Shown: positions 8,596 to 17,371, counted from the first letter of the stretch. The stretch: 64,000 nt of DNA from Aquitalea pelogenes (GCF_001515305.1 NZ_LNQV01000025.1:1-64000), one strand, 5' to 3'. Notes: generated by a model not told the origin, from the sequence alone. Numbers and translations are program-made.

Positions 8596-9825
8596 ATGCA
8601 ATTCACCAAGCTGACTACCGTTACCATCGCTGTCGCAGCCGCTCTGGCACTGTCTGCATGTGGCAAGAAAGACGACGCCGCCGCTCCGGCTGGCGCATCC
8701 GCTCCGGCTGCTGCCGCTGCTGGTGGCGACACCGTGAAAATCGGCTTTGCCGCTCCGCTGACCGGCCCGCAAGCCCACTATGGCGAAGAATACAAAAACG
8801 GCGTGACCCTGGCCATCGAAGATGCCAACGCCGAGAAGCCGACCATCGGTGGCAAGCCGGTGACCTTCGAACTGGACGCCCAGGATGACCAGGCCGACCC
8901 GAAAACCGCTACCCAACTGGCCCAGAAGCTGGTGGACGACAAGGTTTCCGGCATCATCGGTCACTTCAACTCCGGTTGCGCCATCCCGGCCTCCAAGATC
9001 TACTCTGACGCCGGCATCCCGATGATCGCCATGGCGACTTCCCCGGTCTTCACCGCACAAGGCTTCAAGAACACCTTCCGTTCCATGACCTCCGATACCC
9101 AGCAAGGTAGCGTGATGGGCAAGTTCGTGGTGGATACCCTGAAGGCCAAGAAAATCGTCATCGTTGACGACCGTACCGCTTACGGCCAAGGCCTGGCTGA
9201 CGAATTCGAAAAAGCCGTCAAGGCTGCCGGTGGCGACGTGGCCAAGCGCGAATTCACCAACGACAAGGCAACCGATTTCGCCGCCATTCTGACCTCCATC
9301 AAGGGCGTGAATCCGGACGTGATCTTCTACGGTGGTGCTGACGCCCAGTCCGCCCCGATGGCCAAGCAGATGAAGCGTCTGGGCCTGAAGGCTCCGCTGA
9401 TCTCCGGAGAAATGACCAAGACCCCGAACTTCCTGCAACTGGCAGGCAAGGAAGCCGAAGGCTCCATCGCCTCGCTGGCTGGCCTGCCGCTGGAACAAAT
9501 GCCCAAGGGCAAGGAATATGCCGACAAGTACAAGGCACGTTTCAAGACCGACGTAGCCACTTACTCCCCGTACGGCTATGACGCGACCCGCGCGCTGATC
9601 CAGGCCATGAAGGATGCCAACTCCACCGATCCCAAGGCTTACCTGCCGGTACTGGCCAAGATCAAGTACTCCGGTGTGACTTCTTCCAACTGGACCTACG
9701 ACGACAAGGGTGACCTGAAAGACGGCGGCATCACCGTGTACAAGGTTGAAGGCGGTCAGTGGAAAGTGATGCAAACCATCGGTGGCGGCGCTGCTGCTCC
9801 TGCTGCAGCATCCGCAGCCCAGTAA
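8596..9825 (+). CDS. Branched-chain amino-acid ABC transporter binding lipoprotein
   Basis: 409-residue type I periplasmic binding protein of the LivJ/LivK family. The signal peptide ends in lipobox LSAC (Cys22), then a low-complexity Ala/Pro linker (about 27-43). The ligand domain begins VKIGFAAPLTGPQAHYGEEYKNG and continues through IIGHFNSG, IAMATSP and VDDRTAYGQGLADEF. The C-terminus is again Ala-rich. Expected to deliver branched-chain or similar amino acids to a LivHMGF permease encoded elsewhere; no permease or ATPase genes are adjacent. GAGGA precedes the ATG, and a strong terminator follows. Confidence 0.88.
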   Translation: MQFTKLTTVTIAVAAALALSACGKKDDAAAPAGASAPAAAAAGGDTVKIGFAAPLTGPQAHYGEEYKNGVTLAIEDANAEKPTIGGKPVTFELDAQDDQADPKTATQLAQKLVDDKVSGIIGHFNSGCAIPASKIYSDAGIPMIAMATSPVFTAQGFKNTFRSMTSDTQQGSVMGKFVVDTLKAKKIVIVDDRTAYGQGLADEFEKAVKAAGGDVAKREFTNDKATDFAAILTSIKGVNPDVIFYGGADAQSAPMAKQMKRLGLKAPLISGEMTKTPNFLQLAGKEAEGSIASLAGLPLEQMPKGKEYADKYKARFKTDVATYSPYGYDATRALIQAMKDANSTDPKAYLPVLAKIKYSGVTSSNWTYDDKGDLKDGGITVYKVEGGQWKVMQTIGGGAAAPAAASAAQ

Positions 9826-9847
9826 TTTTCTTACTGATTTGGCTCAG

Positions 9848-9876
9848 AAACGGCGCAGACACTGCGCCGTTTTTTT
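9848..9876 (+). terminator. Terminator after binding-protein gene
   Basis: An 11-bp perfect stem (9848-9858 with 9862-9872), triloop ACA and a T run, 22 bases after the stop codon. Confidence 0.92.
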
Positions 9877-9963
9877 CATGCCTGCTGCTCGACAATTTCC
9901 CGCAGAACCGGGGGCAGATGTGCATAATGAAAGCTGTATCTCTCAAGACTGATGTGATTGTGT

Positions 9964-10707
9964 ATGAGTGAGTTGTTTGCCAGCATGCCCGCCAATCAGG
10001 CCGGGCGTGACTTTGTAGTGGGTGATGTGCATGGATGCTTCACCGAATTGCGTCAGTTACTGGAGCAAGTGGTGTTTGATGGCAGTCGCGACCGGCTGTT
10101 TTCTGTTGGCGACCTGGTGGATCGCGGCCCGGAGTCGCGCCAGGTGCTGGAGTGGCTGGCCAAGCCCTGGTTTTATGCGGTACGGGGCAATCATGAACAG
10201 ATGGCACTGGAATTCGATCTGGCACAAACCGATGCCTGCGAACGCTACCTGAATAATGGCGGCGGCTGGTTCATCTGCCTGGATGAAAAAGACAAGCAAG
10301 CCTACCGCTCTGCGTTCTTGCGCCTGCCGCTGGCGATGGAAGTGGTAAGCGAGCACGGCCTGATCGGCCTGTTGCACGCCGATTGCCCGCTGGACGACTG
10401 GAACCTGTTGCGTCAGCAACTGGCATTACCCACCCCTTGGGGAGAAGAGGGCGGCAAACTGCTGCGCCAGATCACCTGGTGCCGTTTGCGGGCCAAGGGC
10501 ATGGTACGCAAGCCGGTTGTCGGCGTGTACATGCTGTGTGTGGGGCATACTCCACAGCGCCAGGTCAGGCAGATCGACAATGTCTGGTATCTGGATACCG
10601 GTGGCGTATACGGCCGCCAATTGAGCATGCTGCAGCTGGATACCATGCAGACGCATAGTGTGAACGTGGCCGACAAGGGCTATGGTACTGACATGCTGGA
10701 AAGCTGA
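9964..10707 (+). CDS. PrpA/PrpB-like serine/threonine protein phosphatase
   Basis: 247-residue calcineurin-type metallophosphoesterase. The metal-binding motifs are in order: GDVHG near the N-terminus, GDLVDRG, GNHE, and later GHTPQ and a DTGG-like element (YLDTGGVYG). The set matches PrpA/PrpB-type bacterial phosphatases. Symmetrical Ap4A hydrolases (ApaH) share these motifs but are longer and differ at the C-terminus, so a nucleotide substrate is less likely. The ATG at 9964 is preferred to the upstream TTG. Monocistronic. Its target is unknown. Confidence 0.82.
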   Translation: MSELFASMPANQAGRDFVVGDVHGCFTELRQLLEQVVFDGSRDRLFSVGDLVDRGPESRQVLEWLAKPWFYAVRGNHEQMALEFDLAQTDACERYLNNGGGWFICLDEKDKQAYRSAFLRLPLAMEVVSEHGLIGLLHADCPLDDWNLLRQQLALPTPWGEEGGKLLRQITWCRLRAKGMVRKPVVGVYMLCVGHTPQRQVRQIDNVWYLDTGGVYGRQLSMLQLDTMQTHSVNVADKGYGTDMLES

Positions 10708-10997
10708 ACTGCCTGTGTTATTGCTGCCGGGCAAGCTCTTTGCCGGGTAGTCGGTGCAGAAGCGTTGTTTGAGCCTGAACAATGTATTGCCTTATATGTT
10801 CATGGCATTTTTCTGCACTGCTATTATGTCGTGTGATTTTCGGGTAACTGGTCCCGCGTGCCGGGTTAGTCTCATTCCCTTGTAACAGGCTGTTTTATGT
10901 TTTCATCAATGTTGTTGCGTCATCATTCCGGGCTGCACCGCAGCCCTGCGGATTTTGCATTCCTGCGGCGTACTGGCGTTCTGTCCGGGCGGCCCGC

Positions 10998-11381
10998 ATG
11001 AGTACCTCTCCCATTCCATCCCCCTGTCAGCAGCGTTGCCAACTGGATGCCACCGGGGAAAGCTGCAAGAGTTGCCGGCGAACATTAAAGGAAATAGCTG
11101 GTTGGCCAGGCTTCAGCGACTATGAAAAAAAAGCGGTGTGGAACCGCTTGTTGTCCTTGCCGCCGCTTGCCCAGGCCAAGCAGTGCCAGCGCTGTGGCGA
11201 CACCTTCCGCTGTGGTATTGCTGATGGTGAGGAAAACTGCTGGTGTGCCAGTCTGCCCAATGTCATGCCCATGACGCAGGATGGCGGAGATTGCCTGTGC
11301 CCGGCCTGCTTGTTACAGGCCATTGCACAGGCTCCTTCCGGTCAGCAAGGGGATGCGGCCCCCAATTCCTCAGGCCGATAG
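10998..11381 (+). CDS. DUF1289 / cysteine-rich CWC fusion protein
   Basis: 127 residues with two small Cys-rich domains. The N-terminal part (about 8-50) has the DUF1289 pattern SPCQQRCQLD...CKSCRRTLKEIAGW. The C-terminal part (about 60-115) has CQRCGDTFRCGIADG and CWCASLP followed by CPACL, typical of the cysteine-rich CWC family. The Cys spacing suggests metal binding, probably zinc or Fe-S; the function is unknown. These domains often occur as separate small proteins, so the fusion is notable. Its 3' end overlaps the convergent M14 gene by 12 bases. The 290 bases upstream hold no recognisable gene. Confidence 0.75.
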   Translation: MSTSPIPSPCQQRCQLDATGESCKSCRRTLKEIAGWPGFSDYEKKAVWNRLLSLPPLAQAKQCQRCGDTFRCGIADGEENCWCASLPNVMPMTQDGGDCLCPACLLQAIAQAPSGQQGDAAPNSSGR

Positions 11382-12500
11382 CAGTTTTCCTGTCTTGAAT
11401 GACTGTGCGGTGGCCACCTTGGCTACCGTCATGCCCGCCGTGGCATACGGGTGCAGTTCCTGTGCGTACAGCATGCCGCCATAGCGTGAACTCAAAACTG
11501 CCACCTTGTCCTGTAGAGGGTCGATGATTTCGGCCACGGTCTGGCCTGCTGCTACCAGTGTGCCGGGAGCCAGCAGGAAATTGACCACTCCCGGATGGGG
11601 TGCCTGCAGGTTTTCCGAGCCGGACAGCGGGGTGGCCGGGTAGGGCAGCGGTGGCAATGCCGGTGCTTCGCCCGCAATCAAGCCGCGCAGGCAGAGAAAA
11701 TCCAGGATGGCGCGTGCGTCCTGCCGCGCCAGCGCCTGTGCCACCTGATGTTGTCCACGCAATTCCACGGTGACTGACAGGCAGGCCATTTCAATCGGCA
11801 CATCCAGGCCGTCCTGGCGGCACAGTGCTTCCAGCTCCCACCAGGTCTGGCTGCAGGCTTCGTCAAACGGATAATCGCCGGACTCGGTAGCCAGCAATTG
11901 CGCATGGGATTGCAAGTAGCGCGCCAGTGGCTCGCACTGTGGCCACAAGGGCGTGCCGGTGTAGACATGCAAGGCCGCATTGCTGTCGCAGTGCAGGTCC
12001 AGCACGATGTCGGCATCGGCGGCCAGCAGTAACAGCTGCTTGCGCAGGCTGACCAACTCGGTAGGTTCAGCCAGTTGTTGCAGGTGTTGGCGCATGGCCT
12101 GGCGGATCAGTGCGGTATTGGCTTTGGCATCCTTGCCCAGCTGATGCTTGACTGCGGCGTACACCGCCTGGGTCAGCTGCGGGTAGTGGCGGTTGAAGTT
12201 TTGTCCGCTGGCCAGTTCGAAGCGACCAAGCTGATACCCCAGCAGCGACTGGGCGTGGCCAATCGGGTTGGCTTGCGGTACCAGAATGATTTCACCGGCA
12301 ATTTTTCCTTCCTGTTCCAGTACTTGCAGTGCCTGTTTCAGTTCCCACGCGGTCAGCATGCCGGGGAGCTCGTCTGCATGCAAGGATGCCTGGATATAAG
12401 CCTTCCCGGCGCTGGAGCCCGGCTGGCCGAAGTGAAAGCTGGAGAGCTGGCGCTGCGTTCCCAGGCAACTGGATGTCAATGGATGTTGGTGATGAATCAT
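11370..12500 (-). CDS. M14 succinylglutamate desuccinylase/aspartoacylase-family protein
   Basis: 376-residue zinc hydrolase of the AstE/ASPA family. Zinc ligands fit ASLHADE (His and Glu near residue 41) and VLDLHCD (His near 170). The central domain is followed by a C-terminal beta-rich part (HPGVVNFLLAPGTLVAAGQTVAEIIDP), typical of the AstE-like branch. Such enzymes deacylate amino acids or related amides. There are no astCADB genes nearby, so succinylglutamate itself is not supported as substrate. Convergent with the DUF1289-CWC gene. Confidence 0.78.
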   Translation of the reverse strand: MIHHQHPLTSSCLGTQRQLSSFHFGQPGSSAGKAYIQASLHADELPGMLTAWELKQALQVLEQEGKIAGEIILVPQANPIGHAQSLLGYQLGRFELASGQNFNRHYPQLTQAVYAAVKHQLGKDAKANTALIRQAMRQHLQQLAEPTELVSLRKQLLLLAADADIVLDLHCDSNAALHVYTGTPLWPQCEPLARYLQSHAQLLATESGDYPFDEACSQTWWELEALCRQDGLDVPIEMACLSVTVELRGQHQVAQALARQDARAILDFLCLRGLIAGEAPALPPLPYPATPLSGSENLQAPHPGVVNFLLAPGTLVAAGQTVAEIIDPLQDKVAVLSSRYGGMLYAQELHPYATAGMTVAKVATAQSFKTGKLLSA

Positions 12501-12816
12501 GAGGGCTCCGATGATGCCGCCATCAAATGCCGGCTTGAAGATGGTTCAGACAACAATGTAGCGCGTTGTGCGTACGCTGTCTAAATGCCTGCCCTCCGGT
12601 GTGTGTGCGGGGCTGCCATGCTGGCTTTGGCAGCGTCGGGATGTTTGGCGATACATGATCAGAAATTTCCTATTGTTTGTTAAGAAATAACCCGGATAGT
12701 GATTGCATTGCCCTTTCTAAGCTTAGAGAGGCTCATGGTCGGTACGCTGCCAGCGCCAGTCTGAGCCTCTGAACGTGCTGGAACGCGGCGGATAATCACA
12801 AACAGGTGTCAGTGTC
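12501..12816. other. Intergenic region, divergent promoters
   Basis: 316 bases between the minus-strand M14 gene and the plus-strand REC-HPt gene. I see no gene or RNA. It is AT-rich around 12655-12720 and contains a 12-bp perfect palindrome TCTAAGCTTAGA at 12716-12727, a possible regulator site. Confidence 0.5.
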
Positions 12817-13662
12817 ATGTCATATCATCAATGGATTTCAATGCGGCGGTGCATCGGCCACCGCTTGCAAGCACGCGCGGCGGATTCTGCTTCCAGCCCT
12901 TACGGACCAAACGAAGGAGCCGGCACGCCCGAGTCGGATCTGTGGGCCGAAGGGTTGCAACCGCGGGTACTGGTTGCAGAGGATAATCTGGCCAATCTTT
13001 TTCTGCTTAACAGCCAGTTGCTGCGACTGGGTTGCCAGGTGGTGGGGGTCAGTAACGGACTGGATGCGCTGGCACAATGGCAGCAGGGGCAGTTTGATTG
13101 CTTGCTGACCGATTTGAGCATGCCGCAGCTGGGAGGGTTTGACCTGGTGCAACAGCTGCGGGCCGCGGGTGAGCAGCGCCCGGCCATTGGCATATCGGCT
13201 GACCCTTCCGAACGGGATCAACAACGTGCGCAGGAAGCAGGCTTCAATATCCTGCTGCCCAAACCGGTTACCTTGCCGTTTTTGCATACCGTTCTGCTGC
13301 GCTACAGCCTGGATGTCTGCATGCAACGATTGCCGGTGTATGAAGCCAGCAGCCTGTCTGCCTTGTTTGATGGCAATCAGGATCTGATAGAGAAGTTTGT
13401 TAGCAAGCTGCTCGAAAGCAACCAGCAGGACTTTGCCGCCGCCAAGGCATGTTTTGCCGAGCGGGACTGGAACGGCCTTGCCCAGATGTTGCACAAGATC
13501 AAGGGTGCGGCGCGCCTGATTGATGCCCGGCAGGTAGTACGCTCTTGCGAGCAGCAGGAGAAAATCTGCAAGACCGGCAATGCCGAACAGCTGGAAATAC
13601 TGCTGGCGGATCTGGACTTGCGCTTGCAGACGCTGGCCCGGCAATTACGCAGCTTGTCCTGA
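12817..13662 (+). CDS. Orphan receiver-HPt protein
   Basis: 281 residues. A low-complexity N-terminus (1-45) precedes a REC domain (about 50-165: acidic pair in VLVAEDN, phospho-acceptor Asp99 in LLTDLSMPQLGG, Lys in LLPKP). An HPt domain (about 185-270) carries the phospho-transfer His226 in MLHKIKGAARLID. This is the REC-HPt tail of BvgS/EvgS-type hybrid kinases, but no kinase domain or kinase gene lies near. It may accept phosphate from a remote hybrid kinase, or be the surviving 3' part of a longer gene. No DNA-binding or enzymatic output domain is seen. Confidence 0.8.
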   Translation: MSYHQWISMRRCIGHRLQARAADSASSPYGPNEGAGTPESDLWAEGLQPRVLVAEDNLANLFLLNSQLLRLGCQVVGVSNGLDALAQWQQGQFDCLLTDLSMPQLGGFDLVQQLRAAGEQRPAIGISADPSERDQQRAQEAGFNILLPKPVTLPFLHTVLLRYSLDVCMQRLPVYEASSLSALFDGNQDLIEKFVSKLLESNQQDFAAAKACFAERDWNGLAQMLHKIKGAARLIDARQVVRSCEQQEKICKTGNAEQLEILLADLDLRLQTLARQLRSLS

Positions 13663-13687
13663 GTCAATCACAGGGCTGCATGACAGC

Positions 13688-13720
13688 AAAAGAGCTGCCG
13701 GTTTCCCGGCAGCTCTTTTT
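13688..13720. terminator. Bidirectional terminator
   Basis: A 14-bp perfect stem (13688-13701 with 13706-13719), TTTC loop, with A run and T run on either side. It serves both the REC-HPt gene (+) and the convergent HPA hydroxylase operon (-). Confidence 0.9.
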
Positions 13721-13738
13721 CATGGCGATGCATTACGC

Positions 13739-14677
13739 TCAGCGCCGACTGATGATGGCCTGCAGAATCCGGCGGAAGGTGGCGATTTCATCTGGCGTGA
13801 AACTGGCCAGCATGGCGGCTTGTTGTTGCTCGGCCAGGTCATGCAAGGCCTCGGCATGCAGCTTGCCTTGCTGGGTCAGCTGATAATGCTGTCCTTGCAG
13901 GCTGATCAGCTCCTTGCGTATCAGCATCTGGGCGGCTTGTTCCACTTCCCGGTCCGGCATGTTGACCTCGCCGTGCATGGATGCCATATCCAGGCCTTGT
14001 TCCATCACCAGCAGCATGCGTGCCTCGCTGGTACGCAGCCCGGTGGCCAGTTGCAATGGCTGGTAATGTTGCTGGTAAGCCCGTACTGCCTGGGTCAGCA
14101 GGTAGTAGACATTTCCATCCAGCCGCTTTTGCCATTGCCGGTCTGCCGGGCTGCTTTCTTCTTTCTTTTGCTGCAGGCCATGCGGCAATGCCATGGCATA
14201 ACTGCCCTGGTGGTAGAGCAGGGGTGCCCGGCCAAAGTCGTCCAGTGCCACCACCTTGCCCAGCATGATCCAGTGATCTCCGCCATCATGTATGGCATGG
14301 CGTTCACACACGAAGCGGGCGGCGCAGTCCTCCAGCAGCGGCGCGCCACCAGCGCCCTGCGTGTGCGGTACACCGGCAAAGCGGTCGTCGCTCTGGCGGG
14401 CAAAGCGGTTGGACAGGCTGATCTGGTCGGCTGCCAGGATATTGACGGCAAAGTGACTGGCCGAGGCAAATACCGGATAGCTACCGGAGCGCTTGTCTAT
14501 GCTCCAGAGAATCAGCGGTGGGTCGAGCGATACCGAGTTGAAACTGTTGGCGGTGACGCCCACTTTTTGTCCATCGCTATCGCAGGCCGTCATCACGGTG
14601 ACGCCGGTGGCAAAGTTACCCAGCGCGCGGCGGAACAGGCGTGGGTCATCCACACTGGCCGGTGGTTTGCTTGTCAT
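13739..14677 (-). CDS. 4-hydroxyphenylacetate 3-hydroxylase, reductase C1
   Basis: 312-residue NADH:flavin reductase. The N-terminal half (about 10-170) is a flavin-reductase-like domain (RALGNFATGVTVMTA, GVTANSFNSVSLDPPLILWS). The C-terminal half (about 190-310) looks like a MarR-type domain (LLTQAVRAYQQHYQPLQLATGL, EVEQAAQMLIRKELI). This two-domain layout and length match Acinetobacter baumannii C1, where HPA binding to the C-terminal domain relieves autoinhibition. It supplies reduced FMN to the oxygenase encoded upstream at 14713, 35 bases away, same operon. Start 14677 is chosen because AAGGAG lies 6 bases upstream. Confidence 0.9.
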   Translation of the reverse strand: MTSKPPASVDDPRLFRRALGNFATGVTVMTACDSDGQKVGVTANSFNSVSLDPPLILWSIDKRSGSYPVFASASHFAVNILAADQISLSNRFARQSDDRFAGVPHTQGAGGAPLLEDCAARFVCERHAIHDGGDHWIMLGKVVALDDFGRAPLLYHQGSYAMALPHGLQQKKEESSPADRQWQKRLDGNVYYLLTQAVRAYQQHYQPLQLATGLRTSEARMLLVMEQGLDMASMHGEVNMPDREVEQAAQMLIRKELISLQGQHYQLTQQGKLHAEALHDLAEQQQAAMLASFTPDEIATFRRILQAIISRR

Positions 14678-14712
14678 CCTCATCTCCTTGTTTTGCTTGT
14701 TGTGGGGTGGTG

Positions 14713-15879
14713 TCAGACCATGCTGGGGTCGGGTTCCAGTCCCATCAGTTCGCGGCCAAGGATCTGGGCGCAGACATCGTAGTCGGTATAAGCGTGGGCA
14801 CCGGTCATGTGCGAGTCACGGAACAGGCGTTGCAGCTCGTTGCCTTCCATCCAGCTGGTGGCACCGGCGGCGCTGAACAGACGATCCACCGCTTCGATGC
14901 ACATCTTGACCGCATAAGCCTGATTGGTACGCCAGTAGGCCAGTGTCAGGCGGTCCGGGTAGGTACGGCGACGGCCGTGTTCTGCATGATCCTGCCAGGT
15001 CTTTTCCAGCAAGGCGCGGGCGGCAGCCACCTGGTGGGTGGACTCTGCCAGGCGCATCAGGGCAGGCGTGGCAGTGCCGACGCTGGCACCGGTGTAGGCC
15101 CGCACGCGGTTGGCAGTTTTGTCCTTGAAGGCCTGTAACATCCGTTCGGCAATACCCAGGCTGATGGCGGCAAAGCCGCTGGCAAAATAGGGGCGGTACG
15201 GCGTGGTGAAAATATCGCTGTCCGGATACAGGCCAAAGCCGCTGGAGCGTCCTTCCATCATGTCCTTGGCCGCTTCGATACGGTGATTGGGGATGAAGGC
15301 ATTGCGAATCACCAGGGTTTTGGAGCCGCTGCCCTTCATGCCCATGGCAAACCAGTTGTCGCGGATTTCATAGTCACTGCGTGGCAGCACGCCAAAGCTG
15401 TACACCAGTTCGCCCTCGGCATTCTTGCGGCGCATGCCGACAATGGCCCATTCGGCATGATCGCAACCGCTGCTCCAGCCCATTTCGCCGCTCAGGTACA
15501 CGCCACCCTCGGCTTCCTCGATCTGGCTGAACGGGGCAATGCTGCTGCTGGCGGTGGCGTCCGGGTTGTTGGCCCATACTTCGTCCTGCAATTGTTGCGA
15601 GAACATGGCCAGCTGGTGGCTGTGAGTGCACAGCAGGCTGAATGCCCAGGCGGTGCCGCCACAGGCACCGGCCAGTGCGGCCACGCAGTCGGCAAATTCC
15701 GGCAGGGAGATTTCCAGCCCGCCGTATTTCTTCGGCTGGAAGGCGCGATGCATGCCAATGCCTTTGAGCAGGCGGATGTTTTGTTCCGGCACCTGGCGCA
15801 TCGCTTCGGCCTTGTCTGCGTTGGCGGCGATTTCCGGCAGGATTTGCTGCAGCCGGGTCAGCAGTGTGTTCTCACTCAT
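14713..15879 (-). CDS. 4-hydroxyphenylacetate 3-hydroxylase, oxygenase C2
   Basis: 388-residue flavin-dependent monooxygenase with the acyl-CoA dehydrogenase fold, first step of the pathway (HPA to 3,4-dihydroxyphenylacetate). It closely resembles A. baumannii C2: GLEISLPEFADCVAALAGACGGTAWAFS... up to the conserved end AHAYTDYDVCAQILGRELMGLEPDP. It starts at the equivalent of C2 residue ~40, so an N-terminal extension is missing. The GGAG 6 bases before 15879 supports this start. It is unlike enterobacterial HpaB, a different oxygenase architecture. Upstream lie a TTAAC-N2-GTTAA inverted repeat (15906) and a 17-base repeat shared with the hpaG/hpaA intergenic region (16058). Confidence 0.9.
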   Translation of the reverse strand: MSENTLLTRLQQILPEIAANADKAEAMRQVPEQNIRLLKGIGMHRAFQPKKYGGLEISLPEFADCVAALAGACGGTAWAFSLLCTHSHQLAMFSQQLQDEVWANNPDATASSSIAPFSQIEEAEGGVYLSGEMGWSSGCDHAEWAIVGMRRKNAEGELVYSFGVLPRSDYEIRDNWFAMGMKGSGSKTLVIRNAFIPNHRIEAAKDMMEGRSSGFGLYPDSDIFTTPYRPYFASGFAAISLGIAERMLQAFKDKTANRVRAYTGASVGTATPALMRLAESTHQVAAARALLEKTWQDHAEHGRRRTYPDRLTLAYWRTNQAYAVKMCIEAVDRLFSAAGATSWMEGNELQRLFRDSHMTGAHAYTDYDVCAQILGRELMGLEPDPSMV

Positions 15880-15905
15880 GAATGTCTCCTGTTGCATGTA
15901 TTTTA

Positions 15906-15917
15906 TTAACAAGTTAA
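15906..15917. promoter_or_regulatory. Candidate HpaR operator, hydroxylase operon
   Basis: TTAACAAGTTAA, a perfect TTAAC-N2-GTTAA inverted repeat 27 bases before the oxygenase start codon. It resembles the repeats at 18962, 28129, 30531 and 37400. Confidence 0.5.
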
Positions 15918-16057
15918 GTATTCGTGCCGTGAGCAATGAAATACGGCAGCCAGCTGGCACTTGGTGTTGTTGTCGTCTGCCGCGCGTAAAAGCGCGACGT
16001 GCTGACTGCATTATGTAGGCCATATTGCAGCCGTGAAATACAAGTTTCAGGTTGATT

Positions 16058-16074
16058 ACTGTACTTTTCATGGA
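16058..16074 (-). promoter_or_regulatory. 17-base repeat, candidate HpaA activator site
   Basis: ACTGTACTTTTCATGGA, identical to 28244-28260 between hpaG1 and hpaA. Both copies lie 160-180 bases upstream of an HPA operon start. Most simply a binding site for the AraC-type activator at 28439. Confidence 0.5.
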
Positions 16075-16107
16075 TTTATTCGACCCTGCACCAAAAGGCA
16101 GATGCGG

Positions 16108-16139
16108 CAAAAAAACAGCCACCCGGCAAGGAGTGGCTG
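16108..16139 (-). terminator. Terminator of hpaX-porin operon
   Basis: A 7-bp stem CAGCCAC/GTGGCTG (16116-16122 with 16133-16139), 10-base loop, followed on the minus strand by seven T. It lies about 55 bases after the porin stop. Confidence 0.85.
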
Positions 16140-16192
16140 ACAAGGATGGTGCAGCTGAAAGGAGAATCTGCCCATCTGGAGCGAGTTTGGCG

Positions 16193-17371
16193 TCAGAAGC
16201 TGTGGCGCAGCCCCATGGCCAGTCCGTGAACCGTACTGCCGGCAGGCACACTGCCAATACTGCTGAAGCCGAAATCATAGGCGGCGCTGCCATGATTCCG
16301 GATTTGCGCATAGAGGGCTTTCAGGGTGGTGTGACGCGACAGGTCGTATTCGTAGCCCAGCTCGGCATGGCGTGCCCGCCCGCTATCGCTGGCTGTGCTG
16401 CCTTGCAGCTTGCCGGACTCGCCATACTGGCTGATCAGCCGTCCATGGTCGCCGACGCCGATAACGGCCTGGGCATACCACACATTCTGGCTGAGGCTGC
16501 TGCCCTGATAACTGGCGGCGGCCGTGGGCGTGAGCTTGCCATCGGTGTGGTCAAGCAGCAGGCCGATACGGCTGACTTCGCCAAAACGATAATAGCCACC
16601 TGCGCGCAGGTTCCACACCTGGCGGAACTGGGTTGTGCTGCTGGCAGCATCATCCACACCGGTGTCGATGCGCTCGTAAGCGGAGGTCAGCAGCCATGGG
16701 CCACCGCGATAGCTCAGCCCGAGGTCAAACACGCTGGCGGTATGACTGGCACCGGCGGCGCGTGTTTCCACCGCGTCATAGCCTACGGTTGCCGTCAGCC
16801 CCTGCCAGCTGGGGCTGGTGTACTGCACGGCATTCTTGCGGCGGGTGTCGAAGGGGCTGGTGCGCACCAGGGTGTTGCCATTGCCGTCGGCCGGGGTGGC
16901 GCTGCCATAGCTCTTCAGCAGGCCGTCAGCAGACAGGATATTGCCCAGCTTGCCCAGCAGCGCGCCGGACATGCCAATGCCGGTATTGCCCTGATTGACA
17001 TCCAGCATGCCGGCCACCACGCGGGTAGGCGGGCTGATCAGGCCGGCCTGCACATTGCCGGCAGGCGTGGCGAGGCCGACAAAGCTGTCACGGGTACCAA
17101 AAGTGGCATAGGACGGCGCGCTGTCCAGCCACAGATTGCTCTCCAGCTGCCAGTAGGCGCTCAGTCCCTTGCCCAGTTCTTCACGGCCCTTGAAGCCGAT
17201 CAGCGAGCTGTCCGAACTGATGCGGCGCACGCTGTTGCCGGGCTGACCATTGGCAGCACCACGGGTACCGACCGATTCGATGGTTTCGTCCAGCGTGCCG
17301 TACAAGGTGACGTCGGCGTGGGCCAGTAGCGGCAGCAGGAACAGGGCTGCCCAAAAATGTTTGCCTTGCAT
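16193..17371 (-). CDS. Outer-membrane porin of HPA cluster
   Basis: 392-residue general porin of the Neisseria/beta-proteobacterial type (Porin_4). Signal peptide MQGKHFWAALFLLPLLAHA is followed by the family start DVTLYGTLDETIE. Alternating amphipathic strands and a terminal Phe (GLRHSF) give the barrel signature. The start at 17371 has GGAG 8 bases upstream. It follows hpaX by 108 bases on the same strand and is followed by a terminator, so it probably forms a two-gene uptake operon with hpaX for entry of aromatic acids across both membranes. Confidence 0.88.
   Translation of the reverse strand: MQGKHFWAALFLLPLLAHADVTLYGTLDETIESVGTRGAANGQPGNSVRRISSDSSLIGFKGREELGKGLSAYWQLESNLWLDSAPSYATFGTRDSFVGLATPAGNVQAGLISPPTRVVAGMLDVNQGNTGIGMSGALLGKLGNILSADGLLKSYGSATPADGNGNTLVRTSPFDTRRKNAVQYTSPSWQGLTATVGYDAVETRAAGASHTASVFDLGLSYRGGPWLLTSAYERIDTGVDDAASSTTQFRQVWNLRAGGYYRFGEVSRIGLLLDHTDGKLTPTAAASYQGSSLSQNVWYAQAVIGVGDHGRLISQYGESGKLQGSTASDSGRARHAELGYEYDLSRHTTLKALYAQIRNHGSAAYDFGFSSIGSVPAGSTVHGLAMGLRHSF

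Larger units (their letters stand above)
15880..16192. other. Control region of HPA hydroxylase operon
   Basis: 313 bases without a gene between the oxygenase start and the porin end. It contains the candidate HpaR site (15906-15917), the candidate HpaA repeat (16058-16074) and the porin terminator (16108-16139). Confidence 0.6.
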
